Positions 49,279 to 59,397 of a stretch of 64,000 bases of DNA are shown piece after piece. This stretch comes from Acidimicrobiales bacterium (GTDB lineage: Bacteria > Actinomycetota > Acidimicrobiia > Acidimicrobiales > Iamiaceae). Positions within the stretch are counted from its first letter, which is position 1, and the number at the start of each line of letters is the position of its first letter. Location of the stretch: the NCBI GenBank assembly GCA_035547835.1, contig DASZTW010000019.1, positions 186,001 through 250,000 of the forward strand, read 5' to 3'. The translations under genes and the position numbers were made by a program. The notes beneath the pieces are model-generated. The model was not told where the DNA came from. It did not search any database and saw only the letters and a program-made list of their open reading frames with translations.

Positions 49279-52200
49279 ATGACCTGGAACCGGATCGCAA
49301 CCGGCGTGCCGCGGCGAGCCTTCGTCATCGGCGCAGTGGTCGCCCTGATGTGGACGGTGACGGCGACCGCCCCGGGCGCCTCGATGGCGGCGGCGGCGCC
49401 GTCGACTCGGGGCGCAGGTGCCGTGCCATCAGCGACGAGCGCAAGTGCCGACGCAACGTGTCCGTGCAGCCTCTTCGCGCCGACCGACACGCCGGTGACG
49501 CCGGATGCCGGTGACGCGAGCGCCGTCGAGGTCGGCGTGCGCTTCACCCCGACCACGGCCGGCTATGTGACCGGGGTCCGCTTCTACAAGTCAGCGGCGA
49601 ACACCGGGACGCACATCGGCAACTTGTGGACCACGTCGGGTGCCCTGCTGGCGACCGTCGTGTTCACGAGCGAGACGGCATCGGGCTGGCAGCAGGCGAC
49701 GTTCTCCCAGCCGGTGCCCGTCGCCGCCGGCGGCACGTACATCGCGTCGTACCACACCGACGCCGGGCACTACGCCGCTGACTTCGGCTACTTCGCCACG
49801 CCGGTCAGCAACCCGCCGCTGGTCGCCCCAGCCGATGGCAGCGACGGGAACGGCGTGTACAAGACCGGGGCGACGGGCTTCCCGTCGAGCTCGTATCGCT
49901 CGGCCAACTACTGGGTCGATCTCACCTTCGTCACCCAGGCGACCGACACGACGCCGCCCACCGTCGTGGCGCAGCAACCGGCCTCGAACGCGACCGCGGT
50001 GCCCAGCGCAAGCACGCCGTCGGCGACCTTCAGCGAGCCGGTGCAACCCTCGACGGTGAACTTCACCCTGAAAGGCACGAGCGGTGCGACGGTGCCGTCA
50101 TCGGTCGCGTACGACGCCGCCTCGTCGACGGTGACGCTGACGCCGACGTCCTCGCTGGCGGACGGCACGTACACCGCGACGGTCGCTGGTGTGAAGGACC
50201 TCGCTGGCAATGCCATGGCGGCGCCCTACAGCTGGTCGTTCAGCGTGGGGACGCGCGCCTGCCCGTGCTCGATCTGGCCCGCCACCGCCACCCCCGCGAA
50301 CCCGGCGGTGACCGACTCGACCGCCGTCGAGCTCGGCGTGCAGTTCTCGACCGACACGCCCGGCTACATCACCGGCGTGCGGTTCTACAAGGCCGACGGC
50401 AACACCGGGACCCACCTCGGTCACGTCTGGACGGCATCCGGCACGCTGCTCGGCACCGCGACGTTCACGAACGAGTCGGCGAGCGGGTGGCAGACCGCAA
50501 CCTTCACGAACCCGGTAGCGGTGGCGCCCGGCAACGTCTACGTCGCCTCCTACTTCGCCCCCAACGGCCACTACGAAGCGGACGGCGGCGCGCTGCTCAA
50601 CGGTGTCGACTCGCCGCCGCTCCATGCCATGCCGGACCGCAACGGCACCAAGAACGGCGTGTACCACATCGGTTCGAGCGCGTTCCCGGCCGACTCGTGG
50701 GCCTCGATCAACTACTGGGTCGACGTGGTCTTCGCGACCTCCGCCGCCGACACGACTCCACCGACGGTTGCCTCGGTCAAGCCCCCGTCGGGCGCGAGCG
50801 GGGTGCCGGTGAACGCACCGATCAGCGCGACGTTCAGCGAGCCGGTCCAACCGTCGAGCGTCGTGATCCGGCTGCAGGACAGCGTTGGTCATCAGCTGAC
50901 CGGCACGACGACTTATGACGCCGACACGCTCACGTCGACGTTCCAGCCCTCGGCGGCGCTCGATCGCTCGGCCACGTACACGGCGACGGTGCAGGCTGCC
51001 AAGGACACCGCGGGCAACGCGCTCGCTGCGCCCTACGTGTGGTCGTTCACGCCGAGCGGCACCGCATCGTTGTGGGGCACCCCTACACCGCAGGTCGTCG
51101 ACGCCGTCAACAGCGGCCCGCTCGAGCTCGGCATGCGCTTCACGTCCTCGACCAACGGCTACGTCACCGGTCTCCGCTTCTACAAGAGCGCGGCCAACAC
51201 GGGCACCCACCTCGCTGATCTGTGGAGCGTTGGCGGCAAGCTCCTCGGCACCGCCACGTTCACGAACGAGACCGCATCGGGGTGGCAACAGGTGCTGTTC
51301 CCCCAGCCGGTACCGATCAGCGCCGGGGGCACGTACGTGGCCTCGTACCACACCGACTCGGGGCACTACTCCGCCGATCCGGGGTACTTCGCCGACCACG
51401 GGGCCGACAACGGTCCGCTCCACGCGTTCCAGGACGGCGACGGCGGCCCGAACGGCGTCTTCGCCGACGGTGCCAGCGCGTTCCCGACGCTGACGTACGG
51501 GTCGGCGAACTACTGGGTCGACGTGGTCTTCACCACCACCGCCACCGACACCACGCCGCCGACCGTGCTCACGCACGCGCCCCTGTCAGGTGACCCGGTG
51601 CCACCGGAGTCGCTGATCACCGCCGGGTTCAGCGAACCGGTGAGGTCGTCGTCGATCTCGATGACGGTCACCGACGCGAGCGGACATGCCGTGGCCGGCT
51701 CCACGTCGTACGACGCCCCGTCGCGGGTCGCGACCTTCTCCCCGTCGTCGGCGCTGTCGGCCGGGACCACCTACACGGTGAAAGTCAGCGGTGCTGGCGA
51801 CCTGGCCGGGAACGCCATGGCTACGCCGGCGACCTGGTCGTTCTCGACCCAGACAGCGGTGCCCCTGTCCGGCACCGGCGGGCCGGTGCTCGTGATCACC
51901 GATCCGAGCAACGGCTTCAGCGACTACTACGGCGAGATCCTCCGCACCGAGGGGCTCAACGAGTTCGCCACCAAGCCCATCGCCTCGGTCACTGCGTCGA
52001 CACTCGCCAACTATGACCTGGTGATCCTCACCCCGCGGACGGTCACGAACGCGCAGAAGTCGATGTTGTCGTCGTGGGTGCAAGGCGGCGGGAACCTGAT
52101 CGCGATGCGGCCGTCGACCTCGCTCGCCTCGCTGTTCGGCCTCCGCTCGTCGGGTACCACGTTGGCCGAGGGCTACCTGAAGGTGCAGACCGCCTCGGGC

Positions 52201-53643
52201 CCGGGCGTCGGCATCACCGACCAGACCATCCAGTTCCACGGCACCGCCGACCGCTACACGCTCAACGGCGCCACCAGCGTCGCCTCCCTCTACCGCGACG
52301 CCACCACCGCGACCACGTCACCCGCCGTGGCCATGCGGACGTACGGCACCGGGCACGTCGCCATGTTCGCCTTCGACCTCGCCCGCTCGATCGTCGAGAC
52401 CCGGCAAGGGAACATCGCGTGGGCGGGGCAGCACCGCATGGGCACGTCGCCGATCCGTTCGTACGACCTCTTCTACGGCCCCTCGGCGAGCGACCCGGAG
52501 ACGAACTGGCTCGACTTGTCGAAGGTGGCGATCCCGCAGGCCGACGAACAACAGCGGCTGTTGGCGAACCTCATGATCACGATGGACGCGGCCAAACGGC
52601 CGCTCCCTCGGTTCAACTACTTCCCCAAGGGCTACAAGGCCGTCGTGGTCATGACCGGCGACGACCACGCGCACGGCGGCACCGTCGGCCGCTTCGACCA
52701 GGACCTGGCCGAGAGCGCCCCCGGTTGCTCGGTCGCCCAGTGGACCTGCCTCCGGTCGACGTCGTACATCTTCCCGGGCACACCGATCAGCGACGCGCAG
52801 GCACAGCTGTATGAGGCTGCCGGCTTCGACCTCGACGCCCACGTCAACACCGACTGCAACGACTTCACCGAGTCGTCGCTCGACTCGATCGTGACCGAGG
52901 AGCTCGCGGCGCTCGCCGCCCAACTGCCGAGCATCCCCGCGCCGTCGAACAACCGCACGCACTGCGTCGTGTGGAGCGACTGGGCGAGCCAGCCGAAGGT
53001 CGAGCTCGCCCATGGCGTGCGGCTCGACGCCAACTACTACTGGTGGCCCGTGCAGGCCGCGGCCACCCACCCCGGTCTCTTCACGGGCTCGGGCATGCCG
53101 ATGCGCTTCGCCGACGACGACGGCTCGCTGATCGACGTGTACCAGCTCGCCACCCAGGTCACCGACGAGTCGGGCCAGCCCGAGCCGAGCACGATCAACT
53201 TGCTGCTCGACGACGCCCTCGGCCCGCTCGGCTACTACGGCGCCTTCACGATCAACGCCCACACCGACAGCGGCGACTCGCCGGTGGCGGACGCGGTGGT
53301 GGCCAGCGCTCAGGCCCGAGGGGTGCCCGTCGTCTCGGCGAAGCAGATGCTCACCTGGCTCGACGCCAAGGCCAAGTCGTCGTTCGGCAACTCGAGCTGG
53401 AGCAACGGGCATCTGACCTTCACCGTGTCGGCCGATCCTGGCGCCACCGGCCTGCAGGGGATGTTGCCGGCGACTTCGCTGGCCGCGCCGTTCTCCGCGA
53501 CGTCGCCCGGAGCGATCACGTCGCTGACGGTGAACGGCACCGCCGTTCCGTTCACGCTCCAGACGATCAAGGGCATCCAGTACGCGGTGTTCAACGCGGC
53601 GGGCGGGACGTACACAGCCACCTACGCACGGAGTGCACCGTGA
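49279..53643 (+). CDS. Large secreted protein: DUF4082/Ig-like repeats plus deacetylase-like domain
   Basis: 1454 residues. A signal peptide covers about 1-40. DUF4082-like modules lie at about 62-216, 328-486 and 597-752, each with 'GVRFYK', 'NTGTH', 'ASGWQ' and 'NYWVD' landmarks. Each is followed by an Ig-like module (about 224-325, 492-592, 758-859) starting 'DTTPPTV' with 'ATFSEPV' and 'DLAGNAMA'. Residues 866-1068 resemble a ThuA/GATase-like fold ('VLVITDPSNGFSDYYGEIL', 'WVQGGGNLIAMRP'). From 1110 'VVVMTGDDHAHGG' and 'DAHVNTDC' recall the metal site of polysaccharide deacetylases. A beta domain ends it. It is encoded first in the operon; cell-wall or polysaccharide binding is inferred. 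Confidence 0.82.
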   Translation: MTWNRIATGVPRRAFVIGAVVALMWTVTATAPGASMAAAAPSTRGAGAVPSATSASADATCPCSLFAPTDTPVTPDAGDASAVEVGVRFTPTTAGYVTGVRFYKSAANTGTHIGNLWTTSGALLATVVFTSETASGWQQATFSQPVPVAAGGTYIASYHTDAGHYAADFGYFATPVSNPPLVAPADGSDGNGVYKTGATGFPSSSYRSANYWVDLTFVTQATDTTPPTVVAQQPASNATAVPSASTPSATFSEPVQPSTVNFTLKGTSGATVPSSVAYDAASSTVTLTPTSSLADGTYTATVAGVKDLAGNAMAAPYSWSFSVGTRACPCSIWPATATPANPAVTDSTAVELGVQFSTDTPGYITGVRFYKADGNTGTHLGHVWTASGTLLGTATFTNESASGWQTATFTNPVAVAPGNVYVASYFAPNGHYEADGGALLNGVDSPPLHAMPDRNGTKNGVYHIGSSAFPADSWASINYWVDVVFATSAADTTPPTVASVKPPSGASGVPVNAPISATFSEPVQPSSVVIRLQDSVGHQLTGTTTYDADTLTSTFQPSAALDRSATYTATVQAAKDTAGNALAAPYVWSFTPSGTASLWGTPTPQVVDAVNSGPLELGMRFTSSTNGYVTGLRFYKSAANTGTHLADLWSVGGKLLGTATFTNETASGWQQVLFPQPVPISAGGTYVASYHTDSGHYSADPGYFADHGADNGPLHAFQDGDGGPNGVFADGASAFPTLTYGSANYWVDVVFTTTATDTTPPTVLTHAPLSGDPVPPESLITAGFSEPVRSSSISMTVTDASGHAVAGSTSYDAPSRVATFSPSSALSAGTTYTVKVSGAGDLAGNAMATPATWSFSTQTAVPLSGTGGPVLVITDPSNGFSDYYGEILRTEGLNEFATKPIASVTASTLANYDLVILTPRTVTNAQKSMLSSWVQGGGNLIAMRPSTSLASLFGLRSSGTTLAEGYLKVQTASGPGVGITDQTIQFHGTADRYTLNGATSVASLYRDATTATTSPAVAMRTYGTGHVAMFAFDLARSIVETRQGNIAWAGQHRMGTSPIRSYDLFYGPSASDPETNWLDLSKVAIPQADEQQRLLANLMITMDAAKRPLPRFNYFPKGYKAVVVMTGDDHAHGGTVGRFDQDLAESAPGCSVAQWTCLRSTSYIFPGTPISDAQAQLYEAAGFDLDAHVNTDCNDFTESSLDSIVTEELAALAAQLPSIPAPSNNRTHCVVWSDWASQPKVELAHGVRLDANYYWWPVQAAATHPGLFTGSGMPMRFADDDGSLIDVYQLATQVTDESGQPEPSTINLLLDDALGPLGYYGAFTINAHTDSGDSPVADAVVASAQARGVPVVSAKQMLTWLDAKAKSSFGNSSWSNGHLTFTVSADPGATGLQGMLPATSLAAPFSATSPGAITSLTVNGTAVPFTLQTIKGIQYAVFNAAGGTYTATYARSAP

Positions 53644-54704
53644 ACACCACTGGAGTAGCGGTGATCGGCGCGGGCTACTGGGGACCGAACTTGGTCCGCA
53701 ACCTGCGTGGTCATCCCGACGTCGACCTGCGCTGGGTGTGCGACCTCGACCCGGAGCGCACTGGCCGCGTGGTCGGCCGGTACGCCCTGACCCGCACCAC
53801 CGACCGGCTCGACGACGTCCTTTCCGACCCGGCGGTCGACGCGGTGGTGATCGCCACGCCGGCGGCCACGCACGCGTCGCTCGCCAGAGCCTGCCTCGAC
53901 AGCGGGCGACACGTGCTCGTCGAGAAGCCGATCGCGTGTGACTCGGCCGACGCAGACGACCTGATCGCCAAGGCGTCGGCGGCCGGGTTGGTGCTCATGT
54001 GCGACCACACGTACTGCTACTCGCCCGTGGTCCGGCACCTGCGTGAGCTCATCCACTCGGACGTGGCGGGGGAGGTCCAGTACCTCGACTCCGTGCGCAT
54101 CAACCTCGGCCTCGTCCAGACCGACGTCGACGTGTTCTGGGACCTCGCGCCGCACGACCTGTCGATCATCGACTTCATCGTCGAGCCCGAGCTCCGCCCG
54201 ATCGCCGTCGCCGCGCAAGGTTCCGACCCGGTCGGAGCGGGGCGAACCTGTGTCGGCTACCTCACGTTGTTCCTCGGCAACGGTGCCTTGGCCCACGTAC
54301 ACGTCAACTGGCTGAGCCCGACGAAGGTCCGCACGATGATCATCGGCGGGAGCCGCCAGATGATGGTCTGGGACGACCTCAACCCGTCGCAGCGGCTCAG
54401 CGTCTTCGACCGCGGTGTCGCCATGGCCGAACCCATCGATGACGAACGTCGCCGCGAAGCCTTGGTGTCGTACCGGCTCGGCGACATGCGCGCGCCGGCC
54501 CTCGGCGACGGCGAAGCATTGCAGGGCGTCGTCGCCGAGTTCGTGGGCTCGGTGCGGTCTCACCGTCGCCCGTTGACCGACGGTGAGAGCGGCGCGCGCG
54601 TGCTTCGGATCCTCGAAGCGATCCCGGCGAGCCTCGAGCGCGGCGGTGCCGCGGTGCCGATCGCCCCCGCCCCGATGCCGGCACCGGTCGGGGTGGCGCG
54701 ATGA
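53640..54704 (+). CDS. Gfo/Idh/MocA oxidoreductase (WlbA-like)
   Basis: 354 residues from GTG, GTGA overlap. 'VAVIGAGYWGPNLVRNL' is the NAD-binding loop; 'HVLVEKPIACD' carries the conserved Lys, and 'DLAPHDLSIIDFI' the catalytic His region. It resembles UDP-GlcNAc-type 3-dehydrogenases (WlbA) that act before a DegT aminotransferase and a WlbB acetyltransferase; both are encoded in this locus. The exact sugar is inferred. Confidence 0.88.
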   Translation: MNTTGVAVIGAGYWGPNLVRNLRGHPDVDLRWVCDLDPERTGRVVGRYALTRTTDRLDDVLSDPAVDAVVIATPAATHASLARACLDSGRHVLVEKPIACDSADADDLIAKASAAGLVLMCDHTYCYSPVVRHLRELIHSDVAGEVQYLDSVRINLGLVQTDVDVFWDLAPHDLSIIDFIVEPELRPIAVAAQGSDPVGAGRTCVGYLTLFLGNGALAHVHVNWLSPTKVRTMIIGGSRQMMVWDDLNPSQRLSVFDRGVAMAEPIDDERRREALVSYRLGDMRAPALGDGEALQGVVAEFVGSVRSHRRPLTDGESGARVLRILEAIPASLERGGAAVPIAPAPMPAPVGVAR

Positions 54705-55747
54705 CCCGGGGGACGATGACGGTGGTCGTGCCGTGCCACGACTACGGCACGTACCTCGGCCAGTGCGTCAACAGCGTCATCGACCGCCCGGGCGTCGACC
54801 TCGAGGTGCTCGTCATCGACGACGCGTCGACCGACGACACGCCCACGATCGGGGCCGCCCTTGCGGCGACCGACTCCCGGATCACGTTCACCCGGCACGA
54901 CGAGCGACTCGGTCACGTCGCCACCTACAACGAAGGGCTGGCTCGCGCCACGGGCGACTACGCCCTGGTGCTGTCGGCCGACGACGCCGTCGTGCCGGGA
55001 GCTCTCGGTCGTGCCGCTCGCTTTCTCGACGACGAGCCCACGGTCGGGCTCGTGTACGGACGCACGGTGTTCTTCGAGCATGGCGCGCTCCCGCTTGCTC
55101 GCCACGGCGGCGGCCACCGACGGGTCCGCGCCGGGAATGACTGGATCGCGGCGCGCTGCCGTGCCGGCACGAACTGCATCAGCTCACCCGAGGCTGTCGT
55201 ACGGACCAGCCTCCTCCGTCGGATCGGCGCGTACCGCGACGAGTTGCCGATGACCGGCGACCTCGAGCTGTGGCTTCGTTGTGCGGCCCACGCAGACGTG
55301 GGCTACCTGCGGGGCACCGATCAGGCCTACTACCGGCGCCACGCCAACAGCATGTTCCGCGCTCGCCTGGCCGATCCGCTGATCGACCTGTGCCACCGTC
55401 GCGCCGCGTTCGAGCTCTTCTTCACTTACCAGCGGCTGTTCGTCGTCGACGCGGACGTGCTCGAGGACGACTACCGCCGGGCCCTCGCCCGCGAGGCGCT
55501 GCACAAAGCGTCACGGGCATACGACCACGACCGGGTCTCGGACCGGACCGTGGCCCGTCTCGTGGAGTTCGCGGAGTCCACTTACGAAGCAGCTCAGTCG
55601 CTTCCGGAAGCAGCCGGCCTGCGCCTCCGCCGTCGCCTCGGGCCGCGGGTCAGCCGCTGGATGCCCCCGCTCGCCGGCGTGGCTGCAGCGGGTCGCGTGC
55701 GCGACGTCGTCACCACTTGGCGCTGGTCGAGGACGGGTGACCTGTGA
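54701..55747 (+). CDS. Family 2 glycosyltransferase
   Basis: 348 residues, ATGA overlap. 'MTVVVPCHDYGTYLGQCVNSVI' and 'VLVIDDASTDDTP' are the GT-A nucleotide site; 'YALVLSADDAVVPGAL' is the DxD-like metal motif; 'MTGDLELWLRCAAHADVGYL' carries the acceptor-side ED-type region. It transfers a sugar from a nucleotide donor to the growing lipid-linked unit at the membrane face. The C-terminal 120 residues are helical. Confidence 0.92.
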   Translation: MTRGTMTVVVPCHDYGTYLGQCVNSVIDRPGVDLEVLVIDDASTDDTPTIGAALAATDSRITFTRHDERLGHVATYNEGLARATGDYALVLSADDAVVPGALGRAARFLDDEPTVGLVYGRTVFFEHGALPLARHGGGHRRVRAGNDWIAARCRAGTNCISSPEAVVRTSLLRRIGAYRDELPMTGDLELWLRCAAHADVGYLRGTDQAYYRRHANSMFRARLADPLIDLCHRRAAFELFFTYQRLFVVDADVLEDDYRRALAREALHKASRAYDHDRVSDRTVARLVEFAESTYEAAQSLPEAAGLRLRRRLGPRVSRWMPPLAGVAAAGRVRDVVTTWRWSRTGDL

Positions 55748-56781
55748 TGGAGGAGATCCAGGACTTCACCGCGGCCGGGCTGGCCGGTCGCCGCGTCCTC
55801 GTCACCGGCGGCGCCGGGTTCATCGGCTCGAGTCTGTCCCGGGTCCTGCTCGCCAGCGGGGCCGAGGTCACCGTGTTCGACAACGAGGCGACCGGCCGCT
55901 TCGAGAACCTCCTTGGCTGCGCGGGGGAGGTGGGCGCAGCTCCGGTGCTGGTGACCGGCGACGTGCGCGACGGGCGGGGCCTCTCCCACGCCATGGCTGG
56001 CATCGACATCGTGTTCCACCTCGCGTGTCTCGGCGTTCGCCACTCGTTGCTCTTCCCACGCGAGAACCATGAGGTCAACGCAGGTGGGACGCTCAGGGTC
56101 CTCGAGGCGGCGCGTGCCCGGAACATCGGCCGCGTCGTGCATGTGTCGTCGTCAGAGGTGTACGGGACGGCCCAGTGGGCGCCGATGACCGAAGCCCACC
56201 CGACCAGCCCGCACACCGTGTACGGCGCCAGCAAGCTCGCGGGGGAGTGCTACGCACGGGCCTACCACCGTTGCCATGACCTCGACGTCGTGGTCGTGCG
56301 CCCCTTCAACAGCTACGGACCCCGCTCGCACCACGAAGGCGACAGCGGCGAGGTGATCCCCCGGTTCCTGGTGCGGGCGATGAGCGGCGACCCGCTCGTC
56401 GTGTACGGCGACGGCAACCAGACCCGAGACTTCACGCATGTGTACGACAGCGCGCTGACGATCGCCCGCGCCGGAGTGACCCCCGGACTCGGCGGCGAGG
56501 TCGTGAACGTCGGGTCGGGGGTGGAGACGAGCGTCAACGAGCTGCTCGACGCGGTCGCCTCGGCGACCGGGCAGCGGGTCACGGTGATGTACTCCGACGC
56601 GCGACCCGGCGATGTGTCACGCCTGGTGGCCGACTCGACGCTGGCCCGCGAGCTGCTGGATCACCGCCCCCGCATCGCGCTGCGGGATGGGCTGGCCGAC
56701 CTGGCCGGGCGGTTGGCCGGGCTGGGGGGCCCTGAGGTCGCGGCGCTCGCTGCGGCCGTCCCCGATCGAAGTTGGGTGTGA
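55744..56781 (+). CDS. NAD-dependent epimerase/dehydratase
   Basis: 345 residues; GTG at 55744 overlaps the upstream stop, and ATG at 55747 is equally possible. 'VLVTGGAGFIGSSLSRVLL' is the extended-SDR loop; Ser in 'VHVSSSEVYG' and 'YGASKLAGE' (Tyr-x3-Lys) are catalytic; 'VVRPFNSYGPRSH' and 'GNQTRDFTHVYD' bind the nucleotide sugar. UDP-sugar 4-epimerase or decarboxylase activity is likely; which one cannot be told. Confidence 0.92.
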   Translation: MMEEIQDFTAAGLAGRRVLVTGGAGFIGSSLSRVLLASGAEVTVFDNEATGRFENLLGCAGEVGAAPVLVTGDVRDGRGLSHAMAGIDIVFHLACLGVRHSLLFPRENHEVNAGGTLRVLEAARARNIGRVVHVSSSEVYGTAQWAPMTEAHPTSPHTVYGASKLAGECYARAYHRCHDLDVVVVRPFNSYGPRSHHEGDSGEVIPRFLVRAMSGDPLVVYGDGNQTRDFTHVYDSALTIARAGVTPGLGGEVVNVGSGVETSVNELLDAVASATGQRVTVMYSDARPGDVSRLVADSTLARELLDHRPRIALRDGLADLAGRLAGLGGPEVAALAAAVPDRSWV

Positions 56782-56782
56782 C

Positions 56783-57910
56783 GTGATCGAGGTCGCGAAG
56801 CCCTGGTTCAGCGAGGCAGAGCAGATGGCCGCGGCCGACGCGATCGCTTCAGGTTGGGTGGCGCAAGGGCCGCGCGTCGAGGCGTTTGAGCGGGCGGTCG
56901 CCGACGTCGTGGGAGCTGAGCACGGCGTTGCGCTGTCATCGGCCACCGCCGGCCTCCACCTCGCCCTGGCCGTGGCCGGGGTCGGCCAGGGCGACGAGGT
57001 GGTGGTCCCGTCGCTGTCGTTCATCGCGTCGGCGAACGCGCCGACGTACGTCGGGGCCACTCCGGTCTTCGCCGATGTCGATGCCGCGACCCAGAACCTC
57101 ACCCCCGCGTCGGTGGCTGCCGCGCTCACACCGCGCACCCGGGCGGTGCTGCTGGTGCACCAAGGGGGGACTCCCGCCGACGTCGCCGGGATGCACGCGA
57201 TGTGCGATCCGTTGGGGGTCACAGTGGTCGAAGACGCGGCGTGTGCGATCGGCTCCACGTACGACGGCCGGCCGATCGGGTCGCACTCCGACCTGGTCGT
57301 GTTCTCCTTCCACGCCCGCAAGATCCTCACCACCGGCGAAGGCGGCATGGTGATGGCTCGCCGGTCAGGCGACGCCACGCGGTTGCGCCGACTTCGTGAT
57401 CACGGCGTGGACGTGAACGCCTCCGAGCGCCACCGCGCCCGCTCCACGTCGCCTGAGCACTACGTGGAGCGGGGGTTCAACTACCGCATGACCGACATCC
57501 AGGCAGCGGTCGGTCTCGTCCAGCTCGGACGGCTCGATGAGCTCGTGAGCCGGCGACGGGAGCTGGCCGCCCACTACCGCCGCGCGCTCGGCGACCTCCC
57601 CGGCATCACCTGCGTCGCGGACCCGCCGTGGGGCCGTGCGAACTTCCAGTCGTTTTGGATCACGCTTCCGGAGGGGTGCGCAGGCCGGCGCGACGAACTG
57701 CTCCGGCAGCTCCTCGTCGAGGGCATCTCGGCCCGCCGAGGCTTCATGGCCGCCCACCTCGAGCCCGTCCACGCCGGGGCGGCGGCTCTTGCGCTGCCGG
57801 TCACCGAGGAACTGACCAAGCGGTCACTGGTCCTGCCGCTCCACCATGGCCTCACCCTCGACGACCTCGATCGCGTCGCGGCGGTCGTGCGGTCCGCCTG
57901 GCCGTCGTGA
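56783..57910 (+). CDS. DegT/DnrJ/EryC1 sugar aminotransferase
   Basis: 375 residues from GTG, one base after the preceding stop. 'GWVAQGPRVEAFERAVADVV', 'ALSSATAGLHLALAVAGVG', 'VVEDAACAIGSTYDGRPIG' and the PLP lysine in 'FSFHARKILTTGEGGMV' mark the family; 'RGFNYRMTDIQAAVGLVQLGRLD' is the dimer-contact segment. It adds an amino group to a keto-sugar nucleotide. A second family member is encoded at the right edge of the window. Confidence 0.94.
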   Translation: MIEVAKPWFSEAEQMAAADAIASGWVAQGPRVEAFERAVADVVGAEHGVALSSATAGLHLALAVAGVGQGDEVVVPSLSFIASANAPTYVGATPVFADVDAATQNLTPASVAAALTPRTRAVLLVHQGGTPADVAGMHAMCDPLGVTVVEDAACAIGSTYDGRPIGSHSDLVVFSFHARKILTTGEGGMVMARRSGDATRLRRLRDHGVDVNASERHRARSTSPEHYVERGFNYRMTDIQAAVGLVQLGRLDELVSRRRELAAHYRRALGDLPGITCVADPPWGRANFQSFWITLPEGCAGRRDELLRQLLVEGISARRGFMAAHLEPVHAGAAALALPVTEELTKRSLVLPLHHGLTLDDLDRVAAVVRSAWPS

Positions 57911-59397
57911 TCGGCGTCCGCGCCAGGCGCCGCGGGTCCGATGTCGACTGGCGGCGATCGGGCGATCTGCGACGCGAGGTGCGCGCCGGTCTGGTGTGGA
58001 GCCTGTGCAACAACGCCGCCGGTCGGGCCGGGCAGCTCGTGACGGGGATCGTCTTGGCCCACCTGTTGGCCCCGGAGGTCTTCGGGGTGTTCACGGTCGC
58101 GCTCGTGGCGTTCAGCCTCGTGGTGAACGTGAGCGAGATGGGGGTCTCGGTGGCGCTGGTGCGCGAGCCCGACCACACCGACGCGATCGCACCGACGGTG
58201 ACGACCATCGCAGTGGTGTCGGCATCGGTGCTCGCCGTCGGGTGCTTTCTCTCGGCGCCCACGGTCGCCGATGTGATGCGCACGCCGGGCGCGGTCGGAT
58301 CGCTGCGGATCCTGAGCTTGGCCATCGTCGTGGCCGGTGCCACTGCGGTGCCGTCCGCACTGGTGCAGCAGCAGTTTCGCCAGGATGTCCGCATGGCGGC
58401 CGACGTCACCAGCTTGGTGGTGTCGATCGGCTTGGCCGTGCCGCTTGCCGCCGCGGGCTTCGGGCCGTCGAGCCTTGCCTGGGCATGGGTTGCCAGCAAC
58501 GCGGCGTCGGGCCTGGTCCTGGTGTGGAAGTCGCCTTCGCGTCACATCCCCGGATTCGATCCGGACGAGGCTCGCCGGCTCCTCAGGTTCGGCCTTCCCC
58601 TCGCCGCGTCCAGTCTGCTGGTCTTCGCCATCTTGAACGTCGATTACGTCGTGGTCGGTCGACTGCTCGGCGCGACGGCGCTCGGTTGCTATGTGCTGGC
58701 GTTCAACTTGGCGAGCTGGCCGGTGAACCTGTTTTCGACCAGTGTCCGGGCCGTGTCGCTCCCGGGCTTCGCCCGGCTGCTGGCCGAGCCCGAGGCGCTG
58801 CGATCGGGATTCACCCGCTCGCTGGGTCAGCTGATGGCGGTGGCCCTGCCGGTCTGCGCGCTGCTGGGAGCGCTGGCGCTTCCGGCGATCCGGTTGGTGT
58901 ACGGGTCGCGGTGGGACCCGGCGGCTGACGCCCTGCGCTGGCTGGCGGTGCTCGGCGGCTTGCGGGTCGCCTTCGAGCTGACGTACGACTACCTCGTCGC
59001 GCTGGGCCTGTCGCGCATCGTGTTGTGGGTGCAGCTCACCTGGTTGGCGCTGCTCGTGCCGGTCCTGGCCGCTGGTGCGCACCTGGGCGGGATCGGCGGC
59101 GTCGGTCTCGGCCAGATCGCCGTCGCCGGTGGGGTGATCACGCCGATCTACCTGGGGGTGCTCGCTCGCCGCGGCATACCCCGACGGCAGGTGGGCGCAT
59201 CGTTGGTGCGGCCGGTCGGCGGTGCGGTCGCCGCTGCGGCGGTGGCGGTCTGCGTCCAGCGAGCGGTTCCGGGGCTCGTGGCGAGCCTTGCGGCCGCGGG
59301 GCTCGCCGGGCTTGCCGTCCATCTGCTCGTCGTGTGGCCGCTGGTCCCTCGCCGAGCGCGCACGCTCATCGACACGGCGGTGTCTGATGCAGCGTGA
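57907..59397 (+). CDS. Polysaccharide flippase (Wzx-like, MOP superfamily)
   Basis: 496 residues from GTG, GTGA overlap. About 12-14 hydrophobic helices. 'GLVWSLCNNAAGRAGQLVTGIVLAHLLAPEVFGVFTVAL' blocks and 'AILNVDYVVVGRLLGATALGCYVLAFNL' are the repeated MOP/polysaccharide-synthesis motifs. It should move lipid-linked repeat units across the membrane. No Wzy polymerase is recognised in the window. Confidence 0.92.
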   Translation: MIGVRARRRGSDVDWRRSGDLRREVRAGLVWSLCNNAAGRAGQLVTGIVLAHLLAPEVFGVFTVALVAFSLVVNVSEMGVSVALVREPDHTDAIAPTVTTIAVVSASVLAVGCFLSAPTVADVMRTPGAVGSLRILSLAIVVAGATAVPSALVQQQFRQDVRMAADVTSLVVSIGLAVPLAAAGFGPSSLAWAWVASNAASGLVLVWKSPSRHIPGFDPDEARRLLRFGLPLAASSLLVFAILNVDYVVVGRLLGATALGCYVLAFNLASWPVNLFSTSVRAVSLPGFARLLAEPEALRSGFTRSLGQLMAVALPVCALLGALALPAIRLVYGSRWDPAADALRWLAVLGGLRVAFELTYDYLVALGLSRIVLWVQLTWLALLVPVLAAGAHLGGIGGVGLGQIAVAGGVITPIYLGVLARRGIPRRQVGASLVRPVGGAVAAAAVAVCVQRAVPGLVASLAAAGLAGLAVHLLVVWPLVPRRARTLIDTAVSDAA

